DNA of 64,000 nucleotides from Rapana venosa (Eukaryota; Mollusca; Gastropoda; Neogastropoda; Muricidae). How positions within the stretch are numbered: position 1 is the stretch's first letter; every line of letters starts with the position of its first letter. Positions 32,901 through 38,690 of this stretch are shown here, one piece after another. The notes beneath the pieces were generated by a model. It was given only the letters and a program-made list of their open reading frames with translations, ran no database searches and was not told the origin of the DNA. Position numbers and translations under genes: made by a program. Location of the stretch: positions 27,682,552-27,746,551 of the forward strand of contig CM054153.1 of assembly GCA_028751875.1 (NCBI GenBank), read 5' to 3'.

Positions 32901-35590
32901 AAAACAAACCATCCATTTCAGGGTTTCAATGTAGCAGAGATGTGGGCCACTGGTGGACACAACAGCAGATCACCGAAAAAATTTTTGGGAAAAAAAGATT
33001 ATTTATTAAAATTTTTTTCATGTGAAATTTTATTTATTTTTTTTACTTTTGTCAGAGAAAGGAACTATACTTTTCAATAAAATCACCCCAAAAAACCCCC
33101 CACTTTCAAACAGAGCTATAAAAATGCAAAAAACACAATTTCCCTTAAAAAAAAGGAACCACTAATCTGATGGCTCAATCCCTTCCTTTGGCATGAATGG
33201 AACAGTGCTCAAACCAAAAAGGCTCAGCCAAAGGGCCCGGGCCCCCAGTGCTAAAATTCCCCCTTTTTTTTCCAAGCCCAAAGTGTGGTAGTTTCTGTTA
33301 TAATTAGTATCAGCTGGGATGGAATGGATAGCAGGTGGAGTAGCTGAAAGGGGGGGGGAAAAACTGACAGCTGGGAGATATTGATTCGGTGAAAGCTGCA
33401 TTTTTTCTGCCAAAATCCCTAATACACGGGTGTTTTTTTTTCGGGTGAAACCAAAACCTCCTAGTGGATTTTTGCAATGTAAACCTTTTTGCCCATAAAA
33501 AAATGCTGCACACCAATTTCGTGAGATGTCTTAGAAAACGACACCTTTGTGTGTTTTTTTGGTTTTTTTTTTTTTTTAAATTGATTTTTTGTAACCAATT
33601 TTACCCAACAAAGGGGACCTTTTCCAAAAGGCGAACAGGTTTTAACCTAGACAAGAATTTTGGTGCATTGGCACACGGGGCCCTTAGTGTTAAGGGACAG
33701 GAACCCTAGTGGTTAGAACATTGCGCTCGCAATCTGACAACCCGGGGTTTCGATTCCCGTTAAAGGGGATATTTTCCCCGGATTTAAAACTCGTTGTTGT
33801 TGTTTTTGTCTTCTTTTTTCGTCTGTTACTCTCAGTATATTAACGAGAAAAAAATATATATAAAAGGGGGTATGAAAAATTGGGGTGTGGTGGGGGCCCC
33901 ACTGAAAAAAAGGGGGAGGGGGGGGGGGGGGGGCGGGATTTCTAACATGAAAGAAACCCGACCCCATTCCCCCCCAAAAGTCTTTGGGAAAGAGACTATA
34001 AACGAGGGCCCCGTTGCAAACGCACGCAAAAATCTTGCGCACGTTAATTCCTGTTTGTTTTTTTAATAAGAGTAGGCCATGTGTGCCAGGGGGAACGATG
34101 AAGAATTACAAAAAACGGGCATACACAGGGGGACGGATGTAAAAAAGCAATGAATGCTTATTCCATTATCCCATATAAAGAATAAATAAAAAAAAATAAA
34201 TAAATAAATTATTTTAGCATCATCCAAAAGATTTTTGGGGGGAGAAAACCCCATAACAAAATTTTTTACCCCAGGGGAAAAAATTCCCTTTGAACAGGCT
34301 CTTGATGGTGGTTGCATTGGGCACAACCCTGGTTTTGCCAAACTGAAGGCAAGCCCCCCCCAAAATTATACCGGCCAAATGATTTATCAAAGTCCATTCC
34401 TCCTACCCTCTGACTAAAAAGTATCTGTAGACTCACAGCCCAAAGTCTTTGTTTTTTAGCTTGAGATGCGCGACGACACTTTATGCCAAACTTCCACAAT
34501 CTCCACTGCGCAGCAGTGTTTGTTCTGTTTTGCCTGGTAAACCCGTGTTTTTTGTGCAGTACAAAACAACACATGCCCCCAGATAAATGAATTATAACAA
34601 TATCAAAACCCAGTTTTATTACTACAGAATGCACACACCATAACACACATACAAAACACTAAAACCCCTCAAAACACAACACAACACACAACTACTCAAC
34701 ACAGAATGTCAAACAACACCAACAACCACACCACAAAACAAACTATCTCAAATCACAAAACTAGTAAAAACAACAACACACACACACCAAAAACAAAACT
34801 ATTACAAAACTCAAATTTGGTCAAACTTTTTAGATACTTTACATTTTTCTATCAGTTTTTTTCCTTTTTAATAAAGAATTTTAAATATTTGTGGAACATC
34901 AATCACTTGTTTTACAGGGGTAAAAGGGGACTTTTAAAAAAAAATTTATGAGAATTTACCCCCTTTGTGGAAACGTTTTCCAAAAACAAAAAAATATACT
35001 TTAAAATTTTCTGGTTCCAAGGCATTTTCCCCTTTTTGAAATAAAAAATTTTATCATTCATCGCTCTGAATGTTCAATACTAGAGATAATTCATCGTTCC
35101 CCCCATTCCTGTTGTTTGTTAGAAATTTTTTAAAAGATTGCTTGTTAATTTATCATACATGTTTTGATACTGCTTCAATACTGAATAATGTCACTTTCCC
35201 CCCATTTTTGTTGGTCAAAAGAATTATTTAAAGTTTGCTTGTTAATAATTCTTTGTTTATATTTGATTCATTTATGGCCCACATCCATTTTGTTGGATGT
35301 TAATTCAAAAATTTTTTAACTAATTACCAACAACACAAAAAGAATAAATAAATTATAAAATAAAAAAAAAAACACACACATACACAAAACGCAACCACAA
35401 CAGGGCACACAAATCCACTCACGAACGTCCACAGCTCTTTTTGCAGCAGTGACAAGGAGCACCGCCACCAAGGAATGATGGGGGTGGGGGGGTCAGGGAG
35501 GAGATGACGGGCCCAAAAAGAACAAGGACCAACGAGAGATCAAGGCCCCCAACCATGCAATCCACGAGCAAGCCCCCCCCAAAAGGTGGG
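9182..35590 (-). CDS. ATP8B: ATP8B-type P4-ATPase (phospholipid flippase) gene, multi-exon, 5' end not found
   Basis: Overview of the gene whose exons are listed separately. P4-ATPases of the ATP8B group move phospholipids from the exoplasmic to the cytosolic leaflet, using ATP and usually a CDC50/TMEM30 partner. Exons in gene order, by high coordinate: about 35,590, 34,533, 32,974, 32,100, 30,960, 29,720, 28,278, 26,660, 25,884, 23,873, 22,920, 22,590, 20,685, 19,514, 18,495, 15,671, 13,138, 11,863, 10,514 and 9,865. The last eleven join to 759 codons with all phases consistent. ATP8B rather than ATP8A or ATP11 is chosen from the C-tail SGYAFSHQ...LITSGRNMR and from the intron positions. The first exon(s), with the cytosolic N-terminus and start of TM1, were not located. 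They lie above 35.6 kb in poor sequence or outside the window. Which ATP8B paralogue it is cannot be decided. Confidence 0.93.
10269..10514 (-). CDS. ATP8B: ATP8B-like flippase exon (TM7 region)
   Basis: The exon has 82 codons in phase 0 at both ends, from [20 protein letters not shown] to [13 protein letters not shown]. The acceptor is TTGCAG at 10515-10520 and the donor is AGG|GTGAGT. It matches the family stretch after VFDQDV: a loop with YPKLY.PG, then a membrane helix with FCIPYGAF, then a second helix leading into the LDTSYWT region. The intron upstream of it has a non-canonical GC donor (see the exon at 11,780). Confidence 0.95.
10572..10670 (+). repeat. Dispersed repeat (TTGTTGTCTGTCAT family), second copy
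   Basis: Shares TTGTTGTCTGTCATTTGAGC, CTGCCGTTAAGGACCTGAC and CCAGCACATCTGACTTCGG with 560-660. It lies in a flippase intron about 60 bp from the acceptor of the exon at 10,269. Confidence 0.7.
10914..11330 (+). mobile_element. tRNA-derived SINE, tail type B, full length
   Basis: Head GGATAGCCTAGTGGTTAG, body with CCTATGGATGAGACTATAAA, and tail B (GCCGTGTTTAGACAGAATCC, GCTACCTTAATGGTGGG, CAGAGCTCTAGCTGAAG). It lies inside the flippase GC-AG intron. Confidence 0.85.
11780..11863 (-). CDS. ATP8B: ATP8B-like flippase exon (TM5-TM6 loop), GC donor
   Basis: A small 28-codon exon in phase 0 at both ends, reading [20 protein letters not shown] then LVLGIFDQ. This is the conserved family segment between FCGFSAQ and DQDV. 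The acceptor is TTTCAG|ACC at 11864-11869. The donor reads CAG|GCAAGT, a GC donor with otherwise perfect consensus. Reading stays in frame to DVDDAH in the next exon, so the junction is well supported by homology. Confidence 0.94.
11937..12252 (+). repeat. 35-bp minisatellite, 9 units
   Basis: Unit ACTGCTTATCTACTTACACC plus ATTACTACCACACAC, with ACACC/ACAAC variants. It is intronic, about 75 bp upstream of the acceptor of the exon ending 11,863. In gene orientation each unit contains GTAAGTAG, a donor-like string. Confidence 0.9.
12392..12450 (+). repeat. LINE-type 3' tail repeat
   Basis: TTGCTTTACAAGATTCAGCG then CTATATAAATTCCATACATT and (ATT)n, the same end as the LINE at 58,020-58,068. 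Confidence 0.75.
12915..13138 (-). CDS. ATP8B: ATP8B-like flippase exon (end of P domain, TM5)
   Basis: The exon starts with two bases that complete a split ATG codon, then 74 codons to CGFSAQ|GTAAGG. It contains [20 protein letters not shown], the end of the phosphorylation domain, and [20 protein letters not shown], the strongly conserved lead into TM5. The split codon gives Met before AHIG where I recall Thr or Ala in relatives. The acceptor tract is TTTTTTTCAG. Confidence 0.95.
13168..13252 (+). repeat. LINE-type 3' tail repeat
   Basis: GAGCGCTTTGATTTGTTGC, TTTACAAGATTCAGCGC, TATATAAATTCCATACATTA. It lies about 30 bp upstream of the acceptor of the flippase exon at 12,915. Confidence 0.8.
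13753..15090. mobile_element. Long inverted-repeat (foldback/MITE-like) element bounded by TTAA
   Basis: The left arm 13,821-14,420 and right arm 14,488-15,090 are near-perfect reverse complements about 600 bp long, separated by a 67-bp spacer. The ends read TTAACTCATTGGAGTCGC and its complement GCGACTCCAATGAGTTAA, so TTAA could be the target duplication, as for piggyBac-type elements. The spacer contains a small hairpin, GTGCCGAA-GCTTAAGA-TTCGGCAC. A nearly identical copy of the spacer (13,753-13,820), itself starting TTAACTCATTGAGG, lies just outside the left arm. No transposase frame is present. It sits in the flippase intron between the exons at 15,488 and 12,915. Confidence 0.85.
15488..15671 (-). 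CDS. ATP8B: ATP8B-like flippase exon with GDGAND hinge
   Basis: The exon has 61 codons plus one base. It begins [12 protein letters not shown] after acceptor TTTTTTGTGTGCAG and ends MIK plus A before GTGAGTG. It carries [15 protein letters not shown] and [12 protein letters not shown], the hinge and Mg2+-binding aspartates of the P-type ATPase phosphorylation domain. It joins the preceding exon as INGHSL|AFALRPE, in agreement with the family. Confidence 0.96.
15695..15782 (+). repeat. SINE tail B fragment
   Basis: GAAGGCGCAATGTGGCTACC, TTGACGGTGGGCAAAG and TTGGAGCTCTA. It begins some 25 bp upstream of the acceptor of the flippase exon ending 15,671. Confidence 0.65.
16060..16205 (-). mobile_element. 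tRNA-Leu/Ser-like SINE head
   Basis: In minus orientation: GGACGCTATAGCCAAGTGG, TTAAGACCATTCGATTTCAG, TTGTTGGTTCAAATCTCAGC. A-box TAGCCAAGTGG and B-box GGTTCAAATCT are spaced for a tRNA with a long variable arm. The stem is not paired well enough for a working tRNA. A noisy copy lies at 41,560-41,715. Confidence 0.7.
16230..16505 (+). mobile_element. SINE-like repeat ending in (CTA)n
   Basis: Contains GTGTCCTTGGGAAAGACAC, ACAAGTGGGTACCAGCTC, CGACAGACTAGCGTCCTGTC, GATAAGCTCCGGCTCTATGG and TTCTGGCTCGAAAGAAC, then (CTA)n. The simple-repeat end and the CCTTGGG..A.GCACTTTA-type motif are common in animal SINE 3' regions. Confidence 0.65.
16772..17062 (+). mobile_element. tRNA/5S-like SINE, full copy
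   Basis: It begins GACGGGATAGCTCAGTGG, then CGGAGCACTCGCTTTC, a tRNA-like A-box region. Next comes AGCGTCGAGCGTGGTTACC plus AGTTGGATGGGTGACCG, which resembles the 3' half of 5S rRNA (from memory: GGTCGGGCCTGGTTAG, then ACTTGGATGGGAGACCG). The body CAGCTGTAAATGGGTACCTG, GGGAGAGGAGATGGGCG and the end CCTTATAGGTTATGGGACTC are shared with the copies at 7,041, 22,155, 24,645 and 51,538. Confidence 0.8.
17529..17928 (-). mobile_element. tRNA-derived SINE, tail type B, full length
   Basis: Reverse copy running from AGAGCTCCAAGGTTCACC (tail) to AACCTCTAGGCTACCCCG (head). It lies in the flippase intron between the exons at 18,215 and 15,488. Confidence 0.85.
18030..18205 (+). repeat. Dispersed repeat (TTAGCACCAGCTGGG family)
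   Basis: Contains GTCAGCTCCTGCTATGATTA, GCACCAGCTGGG, GGATAGCAGCTGAGAGCAGC and GGGGGAAACTGACAGC. The same order recurs at 21,480, 24,105 and 33,200. This copy ends about 10 bp from the donor of the flippase exon at 18,215. Confidence 0.75.
18215..18495 (-). CDS. ATP8B: ATP8B-like flippase exon (NIGYSC to INGHSL)
   Basis: The 281-bp exon takes one base from the previous exon to form Glu in [13 protein letters not shown], then has 93 codons to VINGHSL|GTGAGG. It opens with CRLLTDEM of the P domain and continues with a less conserved acidic linker. The acceptor is (TG)nTGCAG, a dinucleotide repeat used as the pyrimidine tract. A SINE fragment abuts it about 18 bp upstream, and another repeat ends about 10 bp beyond the donor. 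Confidence 0.95.
18511..18747 (+). mobile_element. SINE fragment, tail type A, against a splice acceptor
   Basis: A headless copy begins TCCTTCGGATGAGACGATA and ends with the tail TGAGTGCTTATTTCCTTATCC plus A-rich end. It starts about 18 bp upstream, in gene order, of the acceptor of the exon ending 18,495. The (CA)n between them serves as the (TG)n pyrimidine tract. Confidence 0.85.
18868..19278 (-). mobile_element. tRNA-derived SINE, tail type B, full length
   Basis: Reverse copy with tail TTAGAGCTCTGAGAATC and a head ending ACCCCTTGGCTCCCC. It lies in the intron just downstream, in gene order, of the exon at 19,336, about 60 bp from its donor. Confidence 0.8.
19336..19514 (-). CDS. ATP8B: ATP8B-like flippase exon (GDKQ motif)
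   Basis: The 179-bp exon (59 whole codons) runs from [18 protein letters not shown] to [11 protein letters not shown] plus one base, donor GTATGA. It holds the conserved [19 protein letters not shown] and the TGDK motif, which marks the ATP-binding/phosphorylation domain interface. Its first 11 bases and its acceptor (CCCCCAG) are the first unit of a 98-bp tandem array running to about 19,994. Confidence 0.95.
19504..19994 (-). repeat. 98-bp minisatellite containing a 3' splice site, 5 units
   Basis: Units start at 19,506, 19,604, 19,702, 19,800 and 19,898, exactly 98 bp apart. Each contains, in gene orientation, CTATATGTATCCCCCAG then CATATCGCTAG, that is the acceptor and first 11 exon bases of the flippase exon ending 19,514. 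The first unit is the genuine exon edge. Confidence 0.92.
20183..20540 (-). mobile_element. tRNA-derived SINE, tail type B
   Basis: Reverse copy: GCTAGAGGTCAGAGGTTCAC at the tail and CTAACTACTAGGCTATCCCC at the head. It ends about 45 bp from the donor of the exon at 20,588. Confidence 0.8.
20588..20685 (-). CDS. ATP8B: ATP8B-like flippase exon ([12 protein letters not shown])
   Basis: The exon has 32 codons plus AG, reading [18 protein letters not shown] and then [14 protein letters not shown] before GTGAGAG. It is the family segment EFA.EGLRTL.LAYRDLD of the nucleotide-binding domain. The acceptor is TTGTTGTTTGGTAG, lying directly against a reversed copy of the LINE-type 3' tail (20,696-20,768). 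The split Ser codon with the next exon (AG+C) keeps the frame. Confidence 0.94.
20696..20768 (-). repeat. LINE-type 3' tail repeat, reverse copy at a splice acceptor
   Basis: Reverse of AAGCGCTTTGATTTGTTTGC, AAGATTCAGCACTATACAAA, TTCCATATATTATTATAATT. Its tail runs into the acceptor tract of the exon ending 20,685. Confidence 0.8.
21085..21200 (-). repeat. SINE tail B fragment
   Basis: CAGCTAGAGCTCCGACGA, TTTTTGCGCATACAACTATT and further diverged tail sequence in reverse orientation. Confidence 0.6.
21480..21680 (+). repeat. Dispersed repeat (TTAGCACCAGCTGGG family)
   Basis: GCAAATCCAGCATAACCCAG, TAAATTAGCACCAGCTGGGA and TTGGGGGAAACTGACAGCTG. Confidence 0.75.
22155..22445 (+). mobile_element. 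tRNA/5S-like SINE
   Basis: Starts GGGATGGGATAGCTCAGG; the 5S-like piece is CATCGAGCGTGGTTACCACT then TGGTTGGGTGACCG. It ends about 25 bp from the donor of the flippase exon at 22,471. Confidence 0.8.
22471..22590 (-). CDS. ATP8B: ATP8B-like flippase exon with KGAD ATP-binding motif
   Basis: The exon has 40 codons in phase 0 at both ends: [20 protein letters not shown] then FERLSP... to [12 protein letters not shown] is the nucleotide-binding lysine motif of the N domain. The acceptor is GGACAG|GTC and the donor is AAT|GTGAGTC. A tRNA/5S-like SINE ends about 25 bp past the donor, inside the intron. Confidence 0.95.
22819..22920 (-). CDS. ATP8B: ATP8B-like flippase exon ([11 protein letters not shown])
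   Basis: The exon has 34 codons in phase 0 at both ends, [20 protein letters not shown] to [24 protein letters not shown] is a P4-ATPase N-domain signature and continues exactly into the next exon (VIVRKDD). The acceptor is TTGTTGCAG and the donor is TCT|GTGAGTG. Confidence 0.95.
23333..23728 (+). repeat. 56-bp minisatellite, about 7 units
   Basis: Unit GATGATGCAGCTAACACAGA, CAACACAATGCCAAATATCT, TTCCATTAAGAGAAGT. It is intronic and ends about 65 bp from the donor of the exon at 23,794. Confidence 0.9.
23794..23873 (-). CDS. ATP8B: ATP8B-like flippase exon ([11 protein letters not shown])
   Basis: The 80-bp exon is two bases plus [20 protein letters not shown] and then FGFVFK, donor AAG|GTGAGT. 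SPDE.ALV is the classic N-domain motif. It is the most upstream exon in clean sequence. A long (CA)n tract, in gene orientation, lies about 46-120 bp upstream of its acceptor TCATCAG. CA repeats near splice sites can bind hnRNP L, but an effect here is only a possibility. Confidence 0.95.
23919..23992 (+). repeat. (GT)n microsatellite, about 36 units
   Basis: Reads as (CA)n in the direction of the flippase gene, about 46-120 bp upstream of the acceptor of the exon ending 23,873. Confidence 0.95.
24105..24285 (+). repeat. Dispersed repeat (TTAGCACCAGCTGGG family)
   Basis: GTCAAGGGTCCAGGGC, TGCTATAATTAGCACCAGC and GAGGGAAACTGACAGCTGTG. Confidence 0.75.
24645..24863 (-). mobile_element. tRNA/5S-like SINE, partial reverse copy
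   Basis: Reverse copy from GTGCTCCCATAACCTATGC to ACGGTCATCCATCCAAGAAG. The tRNA-like head and most of the 5S-like segment are missing. Confidence 0.75.
25300..25620 (-). mobile_element. tRNA-derived SINE, tail type A, noisy copy
   Basis: Reverse copy from ATCGAGGATAATG to ACCCACTAGGC, with several missing bases relative to the copy at 3,119. Confidence 0.75.
25776..25884 (-). CDS. ATP8B: ATP8B-like flippase exon (FYDGKLL...VMAEVRE), with apparent indels
   Basis: The acceptor TTTTAG precedes [13 protein letters not shown]. The second half is split over two frames: IRDPQCRT in one and PVMAEVREM in another. This is the family segment F.D..L......GDP...FF.LLALCHTVM. About three bases appear to be missing, and the final A-run seems one short for the phase needed by the 23,794 exon. 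The donor is GTGAGCC. Because SINEs around it show the same kind of damage, assembly error is the likely cause. Confidence 0.8.
26570..26660 (-). CDS. ATP8B: ATP8B-like flippase exon (MTFNKCSI region), damaged
   Basis: The minus strand reads [13 protein letters not shown], which matches the segment that follows the DKTGT loop in the family (MTFNKCSINGKSYG). After that the reading is A/G-run-rich and unclear up to a possible donor GAG|GTACGC. The start is approximate because the expected Asn-Ile codons and acceptor are not clean. Confidence 0.55.
26806..27140 (+). mobile_element. tRNA-derived SINE, tail type A, noisy copy
   Basis: Head GATGCCTAGTGGTTAGAAC, B-box-like GGGGTTCAAAACCCC, body TCCTTCGG-AGACTATAAA and tail GGGACTGGATGTAAAAAAGC. 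G/C runs are inflated. Confidence 0.75.
27372..27690. repeat. Two abutting SINE pieces (tail A reversed, tail B forward)
   Basis: 27,380-27,575 is a reversed type A tail and body (CAGTCCCCGTGTGTATGTGG). From 27,585 a forward type B tail follows (TTTAGACATCACCCCGAATC). Confidence 0.6.
28114..28278 (-). CDS. ATP8B: ATP8B-like flippase exon with phosphorylation loop (DKTGT region), damaged
   Basis: After acceptor TTTCCACAG it reads [20 protein letters not shown] then [10 protein letters not shown]. This is the TM4-to-P-domain stretch that leads to the phosphorylated Asp. Farther on the frame is lost in G/C runs. The expected EYIFSDKTGTLTQ appears as [13 protein letters not shown]. The catalytic Asp and Thr codons therefore look altered, but a few single-base calls would explain it. 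A minisatellite starts 7 bp upstream of the acceptor. Confidence 0.85.
28286..28560 (+). repeat. About 38-bp minisatellite next to the DKTGT exon
   Basis: Unit AATAACAGCAAATAACTTCG plus ATCATTGTCGTAACAAT, about 7 copies, diverging at both ends. The first unit starts 7 bp upstream of the acceptor of the exon ending 28,278. Confidence 0.8.
28974..29310 (+). mobile_element. tRNA-derived SINE, tail type A, noisy copy
   Basis: Head GGGGTACCTTTGGTTAGAAT, body GAGAGACGATAAACCCGAG, AACATCTTGC and a degraded tail A. Confidence 0.65.
29517..29720 (-). CDS. ATP8B: ATP8B-like flippase exon (TM3-TM4), damaged
   Basis: The minus strand reads [20 protein letters not shown] then [20 protein letters not shown], and ends near NTFAISLY. 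It matches the family region between TM3 and TM4 (DF..FL.W..., IILNT.VPISLYVS). The exon start overlaps the first unit of a roughly 55-bp tandem repeat that also contains the acceptor. Boundaries are approximate because of base-level noise. Confidence 0.75.
29690..30045 (-). repeat. About 55-bp minisatellite containing a 3' splice site and TM3 codons
   Basis: In gene orientation a unit reads (TG)nTGCAG, then ATATTTCTGTTTCTGGTCAC, then TATGTACCTGACC. The unit nearest the flippase exon (29,690-29,737) is the exon start itself. Six further units follow upstream with indels from the low-accuracy block. Confidence 0.75.
30095..30176 (-). repeat. LINE-type 3' tail repeat, noisy reverse copy
   Basis: CATAATGGAATTTGTACG, TGCTATATTTTGCAAAG and ATGCGCTTGCATT correspond to the reversed tail. 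Confidence 0.6.
30730..30960 (-). CDS. ATP8B: ATP8B-like flippase exon (A domain to TM3: KTKFKRT.IDRFLN), damaged
   Basis: Pieces in two frames are recognisable: NKRLSKF, then RGACVLRN, then GKTKFKRTN / APIDRFLNN before donor GGG|GTAAGTG. The family reads NNKL.KF.G...L..EK..LRGC.LRNT...[24 protein letters not shown]. The upstream acceptor follows a (TG)n tract. Several small indels break the frame. Confidence 0.8.
32024..32100 (-). CDS. ATP8B: ATP8B-like flippase exon ([11 protein letters not shown]), damaged
   Basis: After TTTCAG the minus strand gives [10 protein letters not shown], corresponding to the invariant GETNLK.R of the P4-ATPase actuator domain. The dephosphorylation-loop Glu is carried by the same motif in the family. 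It continues TANLANDIKM after a one-base slip and ends near CTTTGCG|GTAAGA, which would fit FDG. Confidence 0.75.
32523..32735 (-). repeat. SINE tail A and body, noisy reverse copy
   Basis: TATCAAGGATAATGGAATGC, CCCCGTGTGTATGCA and GTGCGCAAGATGTTTTTCAT in reverse orientation; the head is lost. Confidence 0.65.
32910..32974 (-). CDS. ATP8B: ATP8B-like flippase exon ([24 protein letters not shown]), damaged
   Basis: The minus strand reads GATCTGCTGTTG...CCACCAGTG...CTACATTGAAACC. It corresponds to the family segment ADLLLLS.SEP..L.Y.ETAELDG with a few missing bases. It would be followed by donor G|GTTTGT and by GETNLK in the next exon. Boundaries are estimated. Confidence 0.65.
33200..33380 (+). 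repeat. Dispersed repeat (TTAGCACCAGCTGGG family), noisy copy
   Basis: GGCCCGGGCCCCCAGTGC, TTATAATTAGTATCAGCTGG and AAAACTGACAGCTGGG. Confidence 0.65.
33688..34205 (+). mobile_element. tRNA-derived SINE, tail type A, interrupted
   Basis: Head AGGAACCCTAGTGGTTAG with B-box GGTTTCGATTCCCG runs to 33,785. About 150 bp of unrelated A/G-rich sequence follows, then body and tail resume near 33,945 (CATTCCCCCCCAAAAGTC) and end with the tail A motif near 34,190. Confidence 0.65.
34437..34533 (-). CDS. ATP8B: ATP8B-like flippase exon (VEIV...LKLKNKDF), damaged
   Basis: Two frames give [11 protein letters not shown] and HLKLKNKDF before donor GCT|GTGAGT. They resemble the start of the actuator domain, where the family has VNNR.VE.L...KW..V.VGDI.KLKN.DFVAADL. 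The join to ADLLLLS in the next exon would be in phase. The acceptor TTACCAG is tentative. Confidence 0.55.
35423..35590 (-). CDS. ATP8B: ATP8B-like flippase exon (TM1-TM2), damaged
   Basis: The minus strand gives [14 protein letters not shown] and, after a one-base correction of the frame, [16 protein letters not shown] before GTTCGTGAGT. The family has a TM1 ending LQ.IP.ISSL, then the TM2 segment PLV.VL..TA.KDA.DD. The 5' limit is unclear. This is the most N-terminal piece I can place. Confidence 0.6.
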
Positions 35591-36180
35591 CACAGGCCAG
35601 GAAATGAAAAAATTAAAAATTTGTTTTTTGTTGTTTTAATTGACATTTTAGTGTTGAAAAAATAAATCAACTTTTTTTTTGTTCCTACCTACGAATCATA
35701 GAAGTCTTTTGGGGGTTAAATTTTCAATTTAAGCATAAAATATCCCAGACGGAAACCGTTTTGTGTTTTTTTTAAATTTAAAACAAATTAATGTAATAAA
35801 CTTTGTAGATTCTATGAAAGCTAGGCTTGTGATGACAGACAATTTTTTGCCCAAATATAGTCATGATTTCATGGATTATTTCAGAAAAAAAAAAAAAAAA
35901 AAAAAGCTACACAAAGTCATGGAAACAAACAAAAAATATTTTTCAATGCCAACATACACTAAAATTAACTGACAGAAAAACCTAAGCACAAAATGAAAAA
36001 AAAACAAAACAACAACTAAAAAACCACATGTAAAGGAGTAGGAAAAAGGGTTTTTTGTTACTTCTAACTAAAATGGGGACAGAAACAGAGAAACAGGGGA
36101 GACGAAACACCAACACAAACCCCAAACCCCACCACCACACACCACAACACACACCAAAAACCCCAAAACCAGGGGGGGCC

Positions 36181-36570
36181 CCGCTAGAGTTTGGGGTTCA
36201 CAATAGAGAGTTTTTTTGAGTGTACCCACCATTTTTCCCTACCATAAAGCAGATAAAGGGATATGTCTAAACATGAAACCGTGTGCATGCATTTTGATTG
36301 TTTAATTTTGTCATCCATTTCCAAACCGCATGAATGGCACTCTTCCCAAAGGCAGAATGGGTTTTAAATGGGCAAAAAGGGTTTTGATGGACTTTCACAC
36401 AGGGCCCCAGTTTAAGTTCACCAAAGGCTTTTTGGGGAAGTGGGGTCAGATACTGTGCAACGCCAGGGAAAAAAACCCTTGAACGGGGCCCGGATGGGTT
36501 GAACCCGGGGTTGTCCTTGGCCATCAAATTTGGAGTGCAACGCTCTAACCCCTAAAATACCCCACCCCCC
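36181..36570 (-). mobile_element. tRNA-derived SINE, tail type B, noisy reverse copy
   Basis: GCTAGAGTTTGGGGTTCAC at the tail, CACACAGGGCCCCAG in the body and GCAACGCTCTAACCCCTA at the head. Confidence 0.65.
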
Positions 36571-38309
36571 CTTTTTACATAAATTCATTAAAACATGAAG
36601 ATTATAGAGCTGATATCATTTCAACAAATTTATCAACAAAAACCCAAAACAAAAAAATACCCGTAAACTTCCCAAAAAAAAAGAACAAAATCACCTCCTT
36701 TTTATGCTCCGTTGTTTCTAAAGTATACATTTTGGAAGAAGAAAAAAGAGTTAATTTGGACAATTTTTTTCCGAGAAGGAAAGCTTTTTTTTGATTTTTT
36801 CCCCGTGGTTCACATTTTTTCCCTTTTTTTTCATAACATACTGTCAAAAATCAACCATTTCAAAAAACCTTTTAAAACTTTGCTGATTACTGACAACACA
36901 TAACCTGAACCTTTTATAGCAGAATCTTGGAGTAATTAATGTTGCCTGTTTAAGGTAACGGTTTTGAAAACAAAACAAACAAAAAAAAAAAAGATCTTCT
37001 CATGGTTTAAAGATTCAAGCAGAGAGAAAAAAAATTTTTTTTTCTTTGCTTAATAAACGAACCAAAGGCCACTTCAACTGGGATGTGTGCTCAAATGGTA
37101 AACTTTTAGTCTGTATACAAGGGCCGGATGTTTAAAGTTTGCTGCAGGGTTTTTTTCATTAACCACTTATTTAAAGCTGATTTTTTTTTCAAAACAAAAG
37201 TACAAAAGATCAACAAAACAAAATAAAAAAAATAACATGAAAATATCCAAAAAACTTAAAATCATAAACTCAAGCCAAACACAAAAAAAGGGGTGGTTGG
37301 TTTTTTTTTGTTTTTTTCACTTCTCTCTGTCTTTTTCCCCGATTTTTCATTTTAGCTTAGGGGGACTAATTAAAATTTGTGAACAACGCACAACATTGTT
37401 ATAGAAAACACCCCAACATTTTTTCCCCTGTTTTTCAAGTTTCTTTTCTACTAAAGAAACCCAAAAGGGTTTTTTGAAATAACTTTTCCAACGCAGGGGG
37501 CTTTTGAATACTTTCCCTTTATGTAAACCCAAAAACCATTCATAAAAATGGGGGTAGAATCTTAATGCAGTTTTAATTTTTTCAATATGTCGCAGACTTA
37601 TATCAACCCTACCGTTTTTATTTCAACACTTATTGCACGTTTTTTTTTTTGGGCGTACATTGTTGGCAACCACCAAAAAAAAGAGACAATTTTTTTTTTA
37701 AAATCCAAAAAAAAAAAAAAAAAGGTGAATTGTGTTTTCATAAAAGATTCAACCAAGAACAAAAATACACACAAAAAATCTTCTTCACAAGTTCTGCTCA
37801 ACGAGCAAAAAATTTGTGTTAAAAATGAAAAAAAGATTCACGCGTTTGGTTAAACTTCTTCCCGTTCCCTTTACATTGTCGAGTGTCTGGGAAAAATAAC
37901 GGCAGCCCTTTTCCCTCTTGGGGGCTGTAAGCTTGGGTTTGCATTTAGGTAACAAAAAAAGTTTCTTTTCGGGGGTTTGGGTTGAGTTTATTTCAGTCTC
38001 TTTTCACAAAAAGCATGAAATCTCAAACAAAAAAGGAAAAAAGGAAAAGAGCAAAGTGCTAACCACAATGGTTGAAAAAAAAACGATTTTTTACGGAACT
38101 GATAAACTGCAAATCATGTCCAAATGAGGGGAAAAGAAAGCACTCTGGAAAACCCCCCTGTGTCCACGCTGGTGAAAAGGGGCTCACTCGGAAAACCCTC
38201 TAATAGGGACACTTACACCCCTCAGCCCTCCACCCCGACTCCCTCATCACCAACCCTGGGCACCACCAGTTACACATTCACCATTGCAACTCATCAGCCT
38301 GGGAAATTT

Positions 38310-38690
38310 TAAAACAAAACAATCATCGCTTCAGCCCGGGAAAAATTAAAAAACAATACATAATCGTATCCGCTGGGAAAAAAACCATACCAAAAATGCT
38401 TAGCCCGGAAAATACGACCATAATCGCTACAGCCCTGGAATATACATAAAAAAATCGTATCACCCCCGGAAAATAATCCATAACATAAACGCTACAGCCC
38501 TGGAAATTACTACACATAATTTCTATCCCCCCGGAATATAATACATCCTAATCACTAAAGTCTGGAATAAACACCATACACTAATCGCTATAGCCCGGAA
38601 TATATTTTATTATATAAAATAACATAATCGCGTCAGCCCTGGAAAATTTAAAAAACCCTAATTGCTATCAGCCATGGTTTTACTACACAT
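38310..38690 (+). repeat. Degenerate minisatellite (CATAATCGCTACAGCCCTGGAA type)
   Basis: Strings such as ATAATCGCTACAGCCCTGGA and ATCGTATC..CCGGAA recur about every 35 bp for roughly 10 units, with noise. Confidence 0.7.
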